39,120 bases of DNA. Origin: Pseudonocardia sp. (GTDB lineage Bacteria; Actinomycetota; Actinomycetes; Mycobacteriales; Pseudonocardiaceae). Shown one piece after another: positions 24,601-34,598 of this stretch. Both the position numbers and the translations under genes were made by a program. Numbering within the stretch: the stretch's first letter is position 1; every line of letters begins with the position of its first letter. The notes below the pieces were generated by a model. The model searched no databases and was not told the DNA's origin. It saw only the letters and a program-made list of their open reading frames with translations. Location of the stretch: positions 1-39,120 of the forward strand of contig JAJCYC010000127.1 in NCBI GenBank assembly GCA_029263115.1, in the 5' to 3' direction.

Positions 24601-25374
24601 ACCCGGCTGGTCGACCTGGCCGAGGGCAGCGAGGAGAAGCGGATCAGCTTCGCGGACACCCAGGCCCGGCCGGTGCCGGTGATCACCAGCCCGGAGTGGT
24701 CGGGCAGCGAGACAGGTGGACGCCGCTACGCGCCGTTCACAATCAACGTCGAGCGGCTCAAACCGTGGCACACCCTGACCGGGCGGATGCACTTCCTGCT
24801 CGACCACGACTGGATGCACGAGTTCGGTGAGACCCTGCCGACTTACCGGGCGCCGTTGGACCTGCACCGGCTGTTCGGCGAGCCCGAGCTCGGGCAGGTC
24901 GGTGAGGACGGGGCGTCTGTCACCGTCCGCTACCTCACCCCGCACTCGAAGTGGTCCATCCACTCCGAGTACCAGGACAACCTGCTGATGCTGTCGCTGT
25001 CTCGGGGCGGGCCGGTGGTGTGGATGAGCACCCAGGACGCCGCCGCGATCGGGGTCAAGGACAACGACTGGGTGGAGGCGGTCAACCGCAACGGGGTGCT
25101 GGTGATCCGCGCGGTCGTCACCCACCGGATGCCCCCAGGCACGGTGTTCGTCTACCACGCCCAGGAGCGGGTGGTGAACGTGCCGAAGTCCGAGGCCACC
25201 GGCCGGCGCGGCGGGATCCACAACTCCGCGACCCGGATCCTGGTCAAGCCGACCCATCTGATCGGCGGCTACGCGCAGCTGTCCTTCGCGTTCAACTACC
25301 TCGGGCCGACCGGGAACCAGCGCGACGAGGTGACCGTGATCCGCCGCCGGGCGAGCCAGAATGTGGAGTACTGA
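21607..25374 (+). CDS. narG: Respiratory nitrate reductase alpha subunit NarG
   Basis: A 1255-residue molybdenum protein that reduces nitrate to nitrite at the cytoplasmic face. The N-terminal Fe-S site is ligated as in E. coli: His68, Cys72, Cys76 and Cys111 (STHGVNCTGSCSW ... RGCPRGA). The molybdenum-binding region SFYDWYADLPVASPQ supplies the Asp ligand. The molybdopterin dinucleotide domain follows to the end. The start is the ATG at 21607 with AGGGGG upstream; a GTG at 21577 would add ten residues without a ribosome binding site. There is no Tat signal. Its stop shares a base with the narH start. Confidence 0.97.
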   Translation: MAIDADGGTAGPGGTDGPAADALLRAGQFFTRRETSPDLRAVYRKGGREGDVFYRDRWSHDKVVRSTHGVNCTGSCSWKVYVKDGIITWETQQTDYPSVGPDSPEYEPRGCPRGAAFSWYTYSPTRIRYPYVRGVLVEMYREAKARLGDPVLAWADVVGDPERRRRYQRARGKGGHVRVSWDEAVEIVSAAHVHTAKVHGPDRIAGFSPIPAMSMVSHASGSRFIELVGGCMTSFYDWYADLPVASPQVFGDQTDVPESGDWWNASYLVMWGSNVPVTRTPDAHWMAEARYKGQKVVVVSPDYADNTKFADTWLPAQPGTDGAMAMAMGHVMLKEFFVDRRVPFFVDYVQRYTDLPFLVTLEEDTARDGYVPGKFLTAADLGDTAEGAEWKTVLVDGRTGQPVVPNGSLGFRYTDSGTGRWNLDLGEVSPQLTVLDPNRPDAVEGDGKPAEPAGRVCTVLLPRFDGLDGSGSVLRRGVPTRRVAGTLVTTVFDLMLAQYGVVRPGLPGEWPTGYDDATQPYTPAWQEPITSVPAAQVIRVAREMARNSEESGGKTMILMGAGICQWFHGDATYRAVLALLLLTGSMGRNGGGWAHYVGQEKCRPVTGWATMAMATDWQRPPRQMIGTAFWYTHTDQWRYDGYRADALTSPLAQGHLAGMHTIDTIALSARLGWMPSYPQFDRNPLDLADEAAASGEEVNGYVARQLVDGELKFAIDDPDAPENWPRCLTLWRANLLGSSAKGDEYFLKHLLGTHNNLLAEQAPEDARPRDVVWREGDPPEGKLDLLLALDFRMTSSTLLADVVLPAATWYEKHDLNTTDMHPFVHAFTPAIDPPFQTRTDFDAFHAIAGRFSELARTHLGVRRDIVAVPLQHDTPGETAQPGGRVLDWRAGEVEPVPGRTMPNFVVVERDFTAVADKMASIGPLVERLGLTTKAVTYHPDQEIDYLAAKNGVMLGGAGDGRPAIDTDAKMAEAILTLSATTNGRLAVQGFEQLQRRTGTRLVDLAEGSEEKRISFADTQARPVPVITSPEWSGSETGGRRYAPFTINVERLKPWHTLTGRMHFLLDHDWMHEFGETLPTYRAPLDLHRLFGEPELGQVGEDGASVTVRYLTPHSKWSIHSEYQDNLLMLSLSRGGPVVWMSTQDAAAIGVKDNDWVEAVNRNGVLVIRAVVTHRMPPGTVFVYHAQERVVNVPKSEATGRRGGIHNSATRILVKPTHLIGGYAQLSFAFNYLGPTGNQRDEVTVIRRRASQNVEY

Positions 25375-27077
25375 TGAAGGTCATGGCCCAGATGGGCATG
25401 GTGATGAACCTGGACAAGTGCATCGGCTGCCACACCTGCTCGGTCACCTGCAAGCAGGCGTGGACCAACCGCGGCGGCGTCGAGTACGTGTGGTTCAACA
25501 ATGTGGAGACCAGGCCGGGTCAAGGATATCCCCGCCGCTACCAGGACCAGGACCAGTGGCGCGGCGGCTGGGTGCGCACGAAGCGCGGCCGGCTGCGGCT
25601 GCGGGCCGGTGGCCGGTTCCGCAAGCTGCTGAGCATCTTCGCCAACCCGGTCCTGCCCAACATCAAGGACTACTACGAGCCGTGGACCTACGACTACGAG
25701 ACGCTCACCAACGCCCCGCTCGGTGACGACTTCCCGGTCGCGCAGCCCAAGTCGTTGCTGTCGGGGAAGCCGATGTCCGTCGAGTGGAGCGCCAACTGGG
25801 ACGACGACCTCGGCGGGGCACCCGAACACGGGGAGAGCGACCCGATCGTCGAGCGGATCCGCCGCGAGTCCGAGGACAAGATCCGCTTCGAGTACGAGCG
25901 GGCGTTCATGTTCTACCTGCCGCGCATCTGCGAGCACTGCCTCAACCCGTCGTGCGTGGCGTCCTGCCCCTCCGGGGCGATGTACAAGCGGGTGGAGGAC
26001 GGCATCGTGCTGGTCGACCAGGACCAGTGCCGCGGCTGGCGGATGTGCGTCACCGGCTGCCCGTACAAGAAGGTCTACTTCAACCACCGCACCGGCAAGG
26101 CCGAGAAGTGCACGCTCTGCTACCCGAGGGTCGAGGTCGGCCTGCCCACGGTGTGCAGCGAGACCTGCGTCGGGCGGCTGCGCTACCTGGGCCTGTTCCT
26201 CTACGACGCCGACCGGGTCACCGCCGCCGCCTCCGTCGCCGACGAGAAGGAGCTCTACCAGGCGCAACTGGACCTGTTGCTGGACCCGGACGACCCCGAG
26301 GTCATCGCCGCCGCCCGCCGCGACGGCATCGCCGAGGACTGGCTCGACGCCGCCCGCCGCTCGCCGGTGTACAAGCTGGCCAAGGTCTACAAGGTGGCTC
26401 TGCCACTGCACCCGGAGTTCCGCACCATGCCCATGGTCTGGTACGTCCCGCCCCTGTCGCCGGTGGTCGACCGGCTGGTCGAGACCGGTCACGACGGCGA
26501 GGACGTGGGCAACCTGTTCGGGGCCATCGACGCGCTGCGCATCCCCATCGAGTATCTCGCCGAGCTGTTCACCGCCGGCGACCCCGAGCCGGTACGCACC
26601 GTGCTGCAGAAGCTGGCCGCCATGCGCTCCTACATGCGGGACGTGACCCTCGGCCGCCCCGCGAACGATGCCGTCGCCGAGGCGGCCGGGATGACCGGCG
26701 CGGAGATCCTGGAGATGTACCGGCTGCTGGCCATCGCCAAGTACGAGGAGCGGTACGTCATCCCCACTGCCTACGAGGGACAGGCTCACGAGCTGGAGGA
26801 GATCGGCTGTAGCCTCGACGTCGACGGGGGCCCCGGCATGGGCGGCAGCGGACCTTTCGGCGAGGCGTCCGGTAGGCCCGCGCCGGTCTCGGTGGAGACC
26901 TTTCACGCGCTGCGCCAGCGCCAGACCAGCGACGATCTCGTCGATCCGGGTGAGCGCGGGGCCACGGTCAACCTGCTGAACTGGGACGGCAAAGGGAGAC
27001 CCGCCGGACTGTTCCCACCCTCGAGAACAGATCACCCCGCCCCCATCGGAACGACCGAGCCGGAGACCCGGCCGTGA
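25374..27077 (+). CDS. narH: Nitrate reductase beta subunit NarH
   Basis: A 567-residue ferredoxin-like electron-transfer subunit. Cys16, Cys19, Cys22 and Cys26 (NLDKCIGCHTCSVTCKQAW) form the first cluster. Further clusters use ICEHCLNPSCVASCPSG, QCRGWRMCVTGCPYKK (where Trp replaces one cysteine, as in the [3Fe-4S] cluster) and KCTLCYPRV. It carries electrons from NarI hemes to NarG. It starts one base into the narG stop and ends overlapping narJ by 4 nt. A flexible C-terminal tail of about 70 residues is proline/glycine-rich. Confidence 0.97.
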   Translation: MKVMAQMGMVMNLDKCIGCHTCSVTCKQAWTNRGGVEYVWFNNVETRPGQGYPRRYQDQDQWRGGWVRTKRGRLRLRAGGRFRKLLSIFANPVLPNIKDYYEPWTYDYETLTNAPLGDDFPVAQPKSLLSGKPMSVEWSANWDDDLGGAPEHGESDPIVERIRRESEDKIRFEYERAFMFYLPRICEHCLNPSCVASCPSGAMYKRVEDGIVLVDQDQCRGWRMCVTGCPYKKVYFNHRTGKAEKCTLCYPRVEVGLPTVCSETCVGRLRYLGLFLYDADRVTAAASVADEKELYQAQLDLLLDPDDPEVIAAARRDGIAEDWLDAARRSPVYKLAKVYKVALPLHPEFRTMPMVWYVPPLSPVVDRLVETGHDGEDVGNLFGAIDALRIPIEYLAELFTAGDPEPVRTVLQKLAAMRSYMRDVTLGRPANDAVAEAAGMTGAEILEMYRLLAIAKYEERYVIPTAYEGQAHELEEIGCSLDVDGGPGMGGSGPFGEASGRPAPVSVETFHALRQRQTSDDLVDPGERGATVNLLNWDGKGRPAGLFPPSRTDHPAPIGTTEPETRP

Positions 27078-27703
27078 GCGGCGACGGGGACGACGCGCGC
27101 GCCCAGGCCACCGTGCTGCAGGCCGTCTCGCTGTGCCTGCAGTACCCCGACGAGACCGTTCGATCGGGCCTGGACCTCGTGCGACGGGCCGTGGCGGAGC
27201 TGCCGGCCGGCGCTCCCGGGGGTGCGCTGCGTGGGTTCCTCGACGCCGTGGCGGCCCGACACCCCGGCGAGCTCGCAGAGCACTATGTCTCGATTTTCGA
27301 CACCCGCCGCCGGTGCTGTCTTTACCTGACCTGGTGGACCGACGGCGAGACCCGCCGCCGAGGTGCCTCCCTCGCGGCGCTCAAGGACCGCTACCGGGCG
27401 GCTGGTGCCGAGCTGGACAGCAGCGAGCTGCCGGACTACCTGCCCGCCGTCCTCGAGTACGCGGCCACCTGTGACCTCGCTGACGGCCTCGCGCTGCTGC
27501 AGGAGCACCGGGCCGGACTCGAGCTGTTGCGCCTCGCCCTGCTCGAGGCCGCCACCCCCTACGGCGCACTGCTCGAAGCGGTCTGCGCACTGTTGCCCGG
27601 CCCGTCGCCGACCGACGTGGCCTCGGCGAAGCGGCTCGCCCGCTCCGGGCCGCCGCGAGAGCTGGTCGGGCTCGAACTCGCTCCCTTCGGAGGACCCCGA
27701 TGA
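27074..27703 (+). CDS. narJ: Nitrate reductase assembly chaperone NarJ
   Basis: A 209-residue helical TorD/NarJ-family protein. It binds apo-NarG and permits molybdenum cofactor insertion and membrane attachment; it is not part of the final enzyme. Recognisable parts are VLQAVSLCLQYPDE, HYVSIFDTRRRCCLYLTWWTDGETRRRG (the conserved family motif) and SELPDYLPAVLEYAA. It starts at a GTG overlapping the narH stop and ends in an ATGA overlap with narI. Confidence 0.93.
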   Translation: MSGDGDDARAQATVLQAVSLCLQYPDETVRSGLDLVRRAVAELPAGAPGGALRGFLDAVAARHPGELAEHYVSIFDTRRRCCLYLTWWTDGETRRRGASLAALKDRYRAAGAELDSSELPDYLPAVLEYAATCDLADGLALLQEHRAGLELLRLALLEAATPYGALLEAVCALLPGPSPTDVASAKRLARSGPPRELVGLELAPFGGPR

Positions 27704-28425
27704 CCACCCTCGACGTCGTGCTCTGGGGCGTTCTGCCCTATGTGACCTGCGCGGTCCTGGTCGGCGGGACCCTATGGCGCTACCGGTACGACAAGTTCGG
27801 CTGGACCACCCGGTCCTCCCAGCTCTACGAATCGCGGCTGCTGCGCATCGGTAGCCCGCTGTTCCATTTCGGCCTGCTCGTGGTGATCGTCGGGCACGTC
27901 ATCGGCCTGCTCATCCCCAAGAGCTGGACCGACGCTGCCGGCCTGTCCCAGGAGGGCTACCACCTCCAGGCGCTCCTGCTGGGCACGATTGCCGGGATCT
28001 CCACTCTGGTCGGCATCGGGATCCTGATCTACCGCCGCCGGACCACGGGACCCGTCTTCATGGCCACCACGAAGAACGACAAGCTCATGTACGTCGTGCT
28101 CGTTGCGGCCATCGTCGCCGGCCTGGCGACCACACTCCTCGGGGCGTCCGGCGGGGACGAACACAACTACCGGCTCACCGTCTCGCCCTGGTTCCGGTCC
28201 TTGTTCGTCCTGCAACCCGACATCGAGGCGATGAGCCGAGCCGGGATCGCGTTCCACCTGCACACCCTGATCGGGATGGCGCTGTCCGCGGTGTGGCCTT
28301 TCACCCGGCTCGTGCACGCCTTCACCGCACCCCTGCAGTACCTGTTCCGCCCCTACATCGTCTACCGCTCACGCGAGAGCGGGACCGCCTCCCGCGCCCC
28401 GCGGCGGGGCTGGGACCGAGTCTGA
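27700..28425 (+). CDS. narI: Nitrate reductase gamma subunit NarI
   Basis: A 241-residue membrane cytochrome b that oxidises menaquinol and passes electrons to NarH. Five hydrophobic spans are visible. Heme ligands align with E. coli: His56 (PLFHFG), His66 (VGHVIG), His186/His188 (AFHLHTL) and His206 (RLVHAF). The N-terminal VLWGVLPYV is the usual periplasmic start. It is the last gene of narGHJI. A bidirectional hairpin follows at 28497. Confidence 0.95.
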   Translation: MTTLDVVLWGVLPYVTCAVLVGGTLWRYRYDKFGWTTRSSQLYESRLLRIGSPLFHFGLLVVIVGHVIGLLIPKSWTDAAGLSQEGYHLQALLLGTIAGISTLVGIGILIYRRRTTGPVFMATTKNDKLMYVVLVAAIVAGLATTLLGASGGDEHNYRLTVSPWFRSLFVLQPDIEAMSRAGIAFHLHTLIGMALSAVWPFTRLVHAFTAPLQYLFRPYIVYRSRESGTASRAPRRGWDRV

Positions 28426-28496
28426 GCACGCCTAGCTACGGATGACGTCCTCGGTGAACCCGTAGCGGTCCAGTGAATAGCTGAACCTGCCGACCT

Positions 28497-28518
28497 GCTG
28501 AACCTGACGGGGTTCAGC
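28497..28518. terminator. Hairpin between convergent narI and the VIT-like gene
   Basis: GCTGAACC (28497-28504) and GGTTCAGC (28511-28518) are perfect 8-bp complements with a 6-nt loop. It lies 71 bp after narI and overlaps the stop codon of the VIT-like gene. Convergent genes on both sides suggest a shared, bidirectional terminator. No long T-tract is present. Confidence 0.6.
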
Positions 28519-29260
28519 TGAGTCCCGCGCCGACGAGCGCGCCGAATCCGTAGGTCAGCGCCGCCGCCGTGCCGCCGAGCAACAGTTGTCGGGTGCCGGT
28601 CCACCACCAGGAACGCGCGGTGACGCGGGAGACCAGGGCGCCGGCGGCGAACAGCCCGAGGATCGACACGATCAGCGCCGGCATCAGGCTGGTGGCACCG
28701 AGCAGGAAGGGCAGCAACGGCCAGAACGCTCCGATGGCGAAGGCCAGGAACGATGCGAGCGCGGCGAGCAGGGGTGAGGGCAGGTCGTTGGGGTCGATGC
28801 CGAGCTCGTCTCGTGCGTGGACTACCAGTGCCCGCTCCGGGTCTCGGGACAGTTGCCTGGCCACCTCTCGCGCGAGCTCTGTGTCCACCCCTCGGGTCAT
28901 GTACCGCTGAGCCAGTTCCTCCTGCTCGGCGGCGGGGGTGCCGGTGAGCGCGGCGCGTTCGCGGGCGAGTTCGGCCTGGGCAAGTTCGGACTGCGAGGCG
29001 ACCGAGACGTATTCACCGGCAGCCATGGAGAAGGCGCCGGCGGCCAGGCCCGCCAACCCGGCGAGAACGACCGTCTCGCTGCCGCCACCTGTGCTGGCGA
29101 CGCCGCCGGCCACGCCCGCGATCAGGGCGAAGTTCGAGACGAGTCCGTCCATTGCTCCGAAGACCGCCGGGCGCAGCCAGCCGCCAGTGACGTTCGCATG
29201 TGTGTGGCCGACGTCAGTCGACCGGTGATCTGCCCCAGCGGTGCCGTCGGCCTCGTCCAT
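28514..29260 (-). CDS. VIT1/CCC1-family iron/manganese transporter
   Basis: About 248 residues from the ATG at 29260; a GTG at 29290 is possible, but its ten extra residues overlap a decayed gene in another frame. Family landmarks are clear: GGWLRPAVFGAMDGLVSNFALIAGVAGG (first span), then GLAAGAFSMAAGEYVSVASQ (metal-binding region with the conserved E). A cytoplasmic helical domain follows (ELARERAAL, EELAQRYM), and then three more spans (LLAALASFLAFAIGAFWPLLPF, ALIVSILGLFAAGALVS, LLLGGTAAALTYGFGALVG). It would move ferrous iron or manganese out of the cytoplasm. No ribosome binding site is seen at either start. Confidence 0.85.
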   Translation of the reverse strand: MDEADGTAGADHRSTDVGHTHANVTGGWLRPAVFGAMDGLVSNFALIAGVAGGVASTGGGSETVVLAGLAGLAAGAFSMAAGEYVSVASQSELAQAELARERAALTGTPAAEQEELAQRYMTRGVDTELAREVARQLSRDPERALVVHARDELGIDPNDLPSPLLAALASFLAFAIGAFWPLLPFLLGATSLMPALIVSILGLFAAGALVSRVTARSWWWTGTRQLLLGGTAAALTYGFGALVGAGLS

Positions 29261-29277
29261 GGCGCCGGGGTCCGCGA

Positions 29278-29361
29278 TCACGCCGGCCACCGCGACGCGC
29301 GCTCGAGCGCGCCGACCAGTGTGCCGTAGGAGACCGCGGCCCCCGCTGACATCGTGCTCAT
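29278..29361 (-). pseudogene. Acg-like nitroreductase, N-terminal remnant
   Basis: Minus-strand reading from the ATG at 29361 gives 27 residues ending at a TGA, with GTLVGALERASRWP at its core. This matches the N-terminus of the intact Acg-like protein further right (GTLVGALEHALRAP). The start codon shares a base with the stop of a CBS-protein remnant (TGATG), reproducing the CBS-Acg junction of the intact pair. The rest of the gene is deleted and abuts the VIT-like gene. Confidence 0.7.
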
Positions 29362-29480
29362 CACTCCACGATCCCCCCGACGGCCGAACCGGCGCGCGGG
29401 CCGGAAGTCACATCCGGAGCGGTCGAACGGGCCAACGAGCGCACCAGGTCGGTGGCGGTGACGAGCCCGAGCAGCTGGCC
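29361..29480 (-). pseudogene. CBS-domain protein, C-terminal remnant
   Basis: The frame ending at 29361 carries GLVTATDLVRSLARSTAP and a short tail. It aligns with the C-terminus of the intact CBS protein at 34595-35086 (GIVTATDLVRSLAPRPGT), including the final Gly-Ile-Val. Upstream of 29480 the similarity ends abruptly and a channel pseudogene in the opposite orientation begins. This indicates a deletion or rearrangement breakpoint. Confidence 0.72.
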
Positions 29481-30014
29481 GCGTCCACTACCTGGGCTAC
29501 GGCGACATCTCTCCGGCGCACGGGTGGTTGCGGGTGGTCGCGCCGCTGGAGTCACTGCTCGGACTCGGATGGCTGACCGCGAGCGTGTCCTGGCTGCTCT
29601 CGATCTTTCCGGTGCTCTCCCGCCGACCGGGCGCTCGCCTGCGAGATCCGGCTGCTGGAGGAGGTCAGGAGCGATCCGGACGACCCGGGCCCGCTGTCCG
29701 ACCAGTCTCTACGCGGACCTCACCTCCCGCCTCGTCGCGGTCGAGCGAGATCTGGTCACTTCCCCGGTGACCTACTACTTCCATGAGGACGACATCCGGT
29801 TCGCGCTGCCGGCGTGATGGAACGCCTGTTGGATCTGGCCGAGGAGGCGCGGCGGCAGAGCGCCGCACCCGACGCTTACTTCCACGGCGGACTGCTGCGG
29901 GCAGTCGACGACTTCGCGGCCAGCATCGCCGGGCGGTTCCGGCTGCCCAACGGCGGCGCGACCCGTGACGTCCTCGAGGCCTACGCGCGCGACCACGCGA
30001 TTCCGGTCGGCTGA
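29481..30014 (+). pseudogene. Potassium-channel family gene, truncated and frameshifted
   Basis: The plus strand begins with YLGYGDISPAHGWLRVVAP, the selectivity-filter motif (GYGD) of two-span potassium channels, and then the second membrane helix (LESLLGLGWLTASVSWLLSIFPVLSRR). The frame then shifts to ALACEIRLLEEVRSDPDD, shifts again to LYADLTSRLVAVERDLVTSP and FHEDDIRFALPA, and again to MERLLDLAEEARRQS through AYARDHAIPVG at the stop. Three frame changes and a missing 5' half make it non-functional. Sequencing error is less likely because the 5' end is also lost at the breakpoint at 29480. Confidence 0.75.
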
Positions 30015-30178
30015 CCGCTCGTCAGGACGCGTTGCACGGGCACGGCGAGGGAGACGCTGCGTAGCGTTGGGCCATCCCGCCGCTACGTGGGTCGCTCTGG
30101 GCCGACGACCTGTTCGTGTTCGCGGGTGGGTACGCCCGGTTCGACCGCGTCCGGCATCGGCCTGCTGTCGCGCCTGGC
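30015..30178. other. Spacer before dosR, possible gene remnant
   Basis: This 164-bp stretch has no intact gene. One plus-strand frame reads SLWADDLFVFAGGYARFDRVR, which looks protein-like, so it may be another decayed fragment belonging with the neighbouring pseudogenes. The family cannot be identified. The stop codon of dosR begins immediately after it. Confidence 0.3.
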
Positions 30179-32725
<2,547 letters not shown>

Positions 32726-32770
32726 TAACCCACCTGGCTGGACCGTTCACTGTCAGTTCAACGGCGCCGG

Positions 32771-33187
32771 CTACGTTGCCGGGACCAACGGCAGCCCGAC
32801 CTGGCGGCCGGTGACCCGCTCGAATCGCACCTTCAGCATCCGCTCCCGCCGTCCACCCGCCCACGGCCGGACGGCCTTGGCGACAGCGACGCGGGCTGCG
32901 GGGTCCGTGATCTCCTCGGCGTGCCCTATCACCAGTACGCTCCAGCCGGCGCACCGTTCCGGGTCGTAGGCGTCGGCCTCGAAGCCGACCACGGAACCAA
33001 GGATCGCGAGGTCCAGGGCGCCGCCGGCCCGGGTGCGGAAGGCGACGCCGTCGGTCAGCGTGGTGAAGTTGACCGGCTGCGCCGCGGGCAGTGCGTGTTC
33101 GGTGAACACCACCCGCCCGATCGGCACAGTGGCCAGCAGCCGAAGGCACTCCTCGGCGCTTAGCGGCAGGCTGGTGTCCGGGTTCAT
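32771..33187 (-). CDS. Pyridoxamine 5'-phosphate oxidase-like flavin/F420 protein
   Basis: A 138-residue split-barrel protein. The core is CLRLLATVPIGRVVFTEHALPAAQPVNF, DGVAFRTRAGGALDLAILGSVVGFEADAYD and WSVLVIGHAEEI, followed by ERMLKVRFERVTGRQV. This is typical of Pyridox_ox_2 proteins that bind FMN or F420, several of which are in hypoxia regulons of mycobacteria. Its ATG at 33187 overlaps the upstream membrane-protein stop by 4 nt. A flavin- or F420-dependent redox role is inferred; the substrate is unknown. Confidence 0.82.
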   Translation of the reverse strand: MNPDTSLPLSAEECLRLLATVPIGRVVFTEHALPAAQPVNFTTLTDGVAFRTRAGGALDLAILGSVVGFEADAYDPERCAGWSVLVIGHAEEITDPAARVAVAKAVRPWAGGRRERMLKVRFERVTGRQVGLPLVPAT

Positions 33188-33603
33188 CGCGCACCCAGTG
33201 CGGCCGTGCCGAGGAGCACCAAGGAGACGACCTTGACCACCTCTAGCGTCACGTAGGTGAGTTGGGCCCGCGACCGCGACCCGCCCTCGCCGGCCAGGAC
33301 CCGGTCCGAGCGGCGAGTCAGCACCGGGCGGACCAGTATCAGCTGCCCGATCAGCAGCGCTACGGGCCCGATCGTCGTCCACAGCAGCGCCGGAGGCCGG
33401 TCACCGACGGCGAGAGCAGCCGCTATCACCAGGGCGAACCCGATCTCGACCCGGTTGAGCGCGGCGAACACCAGCCGGCCGATGCCCAGCCCGAGCGGCA
33501 GTGTGATGCCCGGAGCCCGGAACCTCAGCGGGGCCTCGAGGAACGACACCCCGAGCACCATGCCGAGCCAGACGAACGCCACGGCGGTGACCACCCCGGT
33601 CAC
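33184..33603 (-). CDS. Four-span membrane protein (DUF4149/TMEM205-like, tentative)
   Basis: A 139-residue protein with four predicted spans (VTAVAFVWLGMVLGVSFLEAP, GLGIGRLVFAALNRVEIGFALVIAAAL, LLWTTIGPVALLIGQLILV and TLEVVKVVSLVLLGTAALG). The FLEAPLRFRAPGITLPLGLGIGR segment and the size resemble DUF4149-type proteins, but this is tentative. It starts at a GTG overlapping the Acg-like stop and ends overlapping the PNPOx gene. A role in hypoxia is inferred from its place in the cluster. Confidence 0.7.
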   Translation of the reverse strand: MTGVVTAVAFVWLGMVLGVSFLEAPLRFRAPGITLPLGLGIGRLVFAALNRVEIGFALVIAAALAVGDRPPALLWTTIGPVALLIGQLILVRPVLTRRSDRVLAGEGGSRSRAQLTYVTLEVVKVVSLVLLGTAALGAR

Positions 33604-34598
33604 CTGGGACGCTCACGGCTGGGCAGCAGTACCCAGCTAAGCGGTTGGCGCGGAGTGGCCGGGAGAGCGGCGGCTCCCGCCACGGGGTGGCCGAGGCGGA
33701 TCACCAGCTGCGGGCAGCCCTGCAACCCCGGGACCGCAAGGGGGAGTTGGTGGCGGGTGTGCTCGATCTCTACGGCCTGGCTCAGCGGAGTGCTCGCCAG
33801 GCCCATCCGGGTGGCGGCGAGCAGCACCGCGCTGGTCGCCTCGCCGGCTCGCAGGCGGCTTTCGGGGTCGTCGCCGGGGGTGGTGAGGACGACCAGAGCG
33901 TCCAGTTCCTCGGGGCTGCGGGGCAGCGGCGGCGCCGGTAGCCGTCCGGGGGGAAAGGCGCGCAGGCCGTGTGCCGCGGCTGCGTGGGTGCGTAGGTCGG
34001 CGGGGATGCCGTCGCGGGCGCCGGCGTAGCGCCGGGTCCAGATGGCCAGCTCGGCGGGATACCCGGCGGCGAACCGCTGCCGGGTACCGGCCTCGCCCAG
34101 CACGGCGGTCAATCGGGCGCGGTTCACCGGTCCGGTCACCGGGTAGAGGCCGGCGCCCTGCCGGGCGGCGTGTGCGGCGAGCCGGCGCATCTCCGCCGAC
34201 TCGGGCGGACGGACCAGCGCGCGGCGGTCGGTGCGGCGGGCCCCGATCGCCGGCGCGAGAGCGGCCTCGCGTTCGTCCGGCGGTCCGGCGGCCGGGCGCA
34301 CTAGCGCGAGGAGATCGCCCGACTCGGGGTCGGGCAGCCGCTCGACGGTGGTCGCCACACCCAGGGCGGCCAGTGCCACCCGAAGGTGGTGCAGCGCCGC
34401 GCCGCAGCTGAGGACCAGGTCCCGCCGGTCGGGGTCGGTGCCGATCAGGTGGCGGGTCCGGTCGGCGTGCAGCTCGACGGTGTCGCCGTCGATCCGCCAC
34501 CGCCAGGGCTGGGTGTTGTGCACCGACGGTGCCCGCAGCGCGTGCTCCAGGGCACCCACCAGGGTGCCGCTGGTCACCGTTCCCGTCACCTTGTTCAC
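33600..34598 (-). CDS. Acg-family nitroreductase-like FMN protein
   Basis: A 332-residue protein. The N-terminal signature APSVHNTQPWRWRIDGDTVELHADRTRHL and later DPDRRDLVLSCGAALHHLRVAL are diagnostic of the Acg (Rv2032) family, as are RRTDRRALVRPP and EATSAVLLAATRMGLASTPLSQAVE. Acg proteins resemble nitroreductases but are thought to sequester FMN in an enclosed site, and in M. tuberculosis they are DosR-induced. It starts at a GTG overlapping the CBS stop and ends overlapping the membrane-protein start. A decayed N-terminal copy lies at 29278-29361. Confidence 0.9.
   Translation of the reverse strand: MNKVTGTVTSGTLVGALEHALRAPSVHNTQPWRWRIDGDTVELHADRTRHLIGTDPDRRDLVLSCGAALHHLRVALAALGVATTVERLPDPESGDLLALVRPAAGPPDEREAALAPAIGARRTDRRALVRPPESAEMRRLAAHAARQGAGLYPVTGPVNRARLTAVLGEAGTRQRFAAGYPAELAIWTRRYAGARDGIPADLRTHAAAAHGLRAFPPGRLPAPPLPRSPEELDALVVLTTPGDDPESRLRAGEATSAVLLAATRMGLASTPLSQAVEIEHTRHQLPLAVPGLQGCPQLVIRLGHPVAGAAALPATPRQPLSWVLLPSRERPR

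Noticed and set aside
29481-30014. Channel gene broken only by sequencing errors
   Set aside because: Besides three frame changes, the gene lacks its 5' half and abuts an inverted CBS fragment, so true decay is the simpler reading. Resequencing would settle it.
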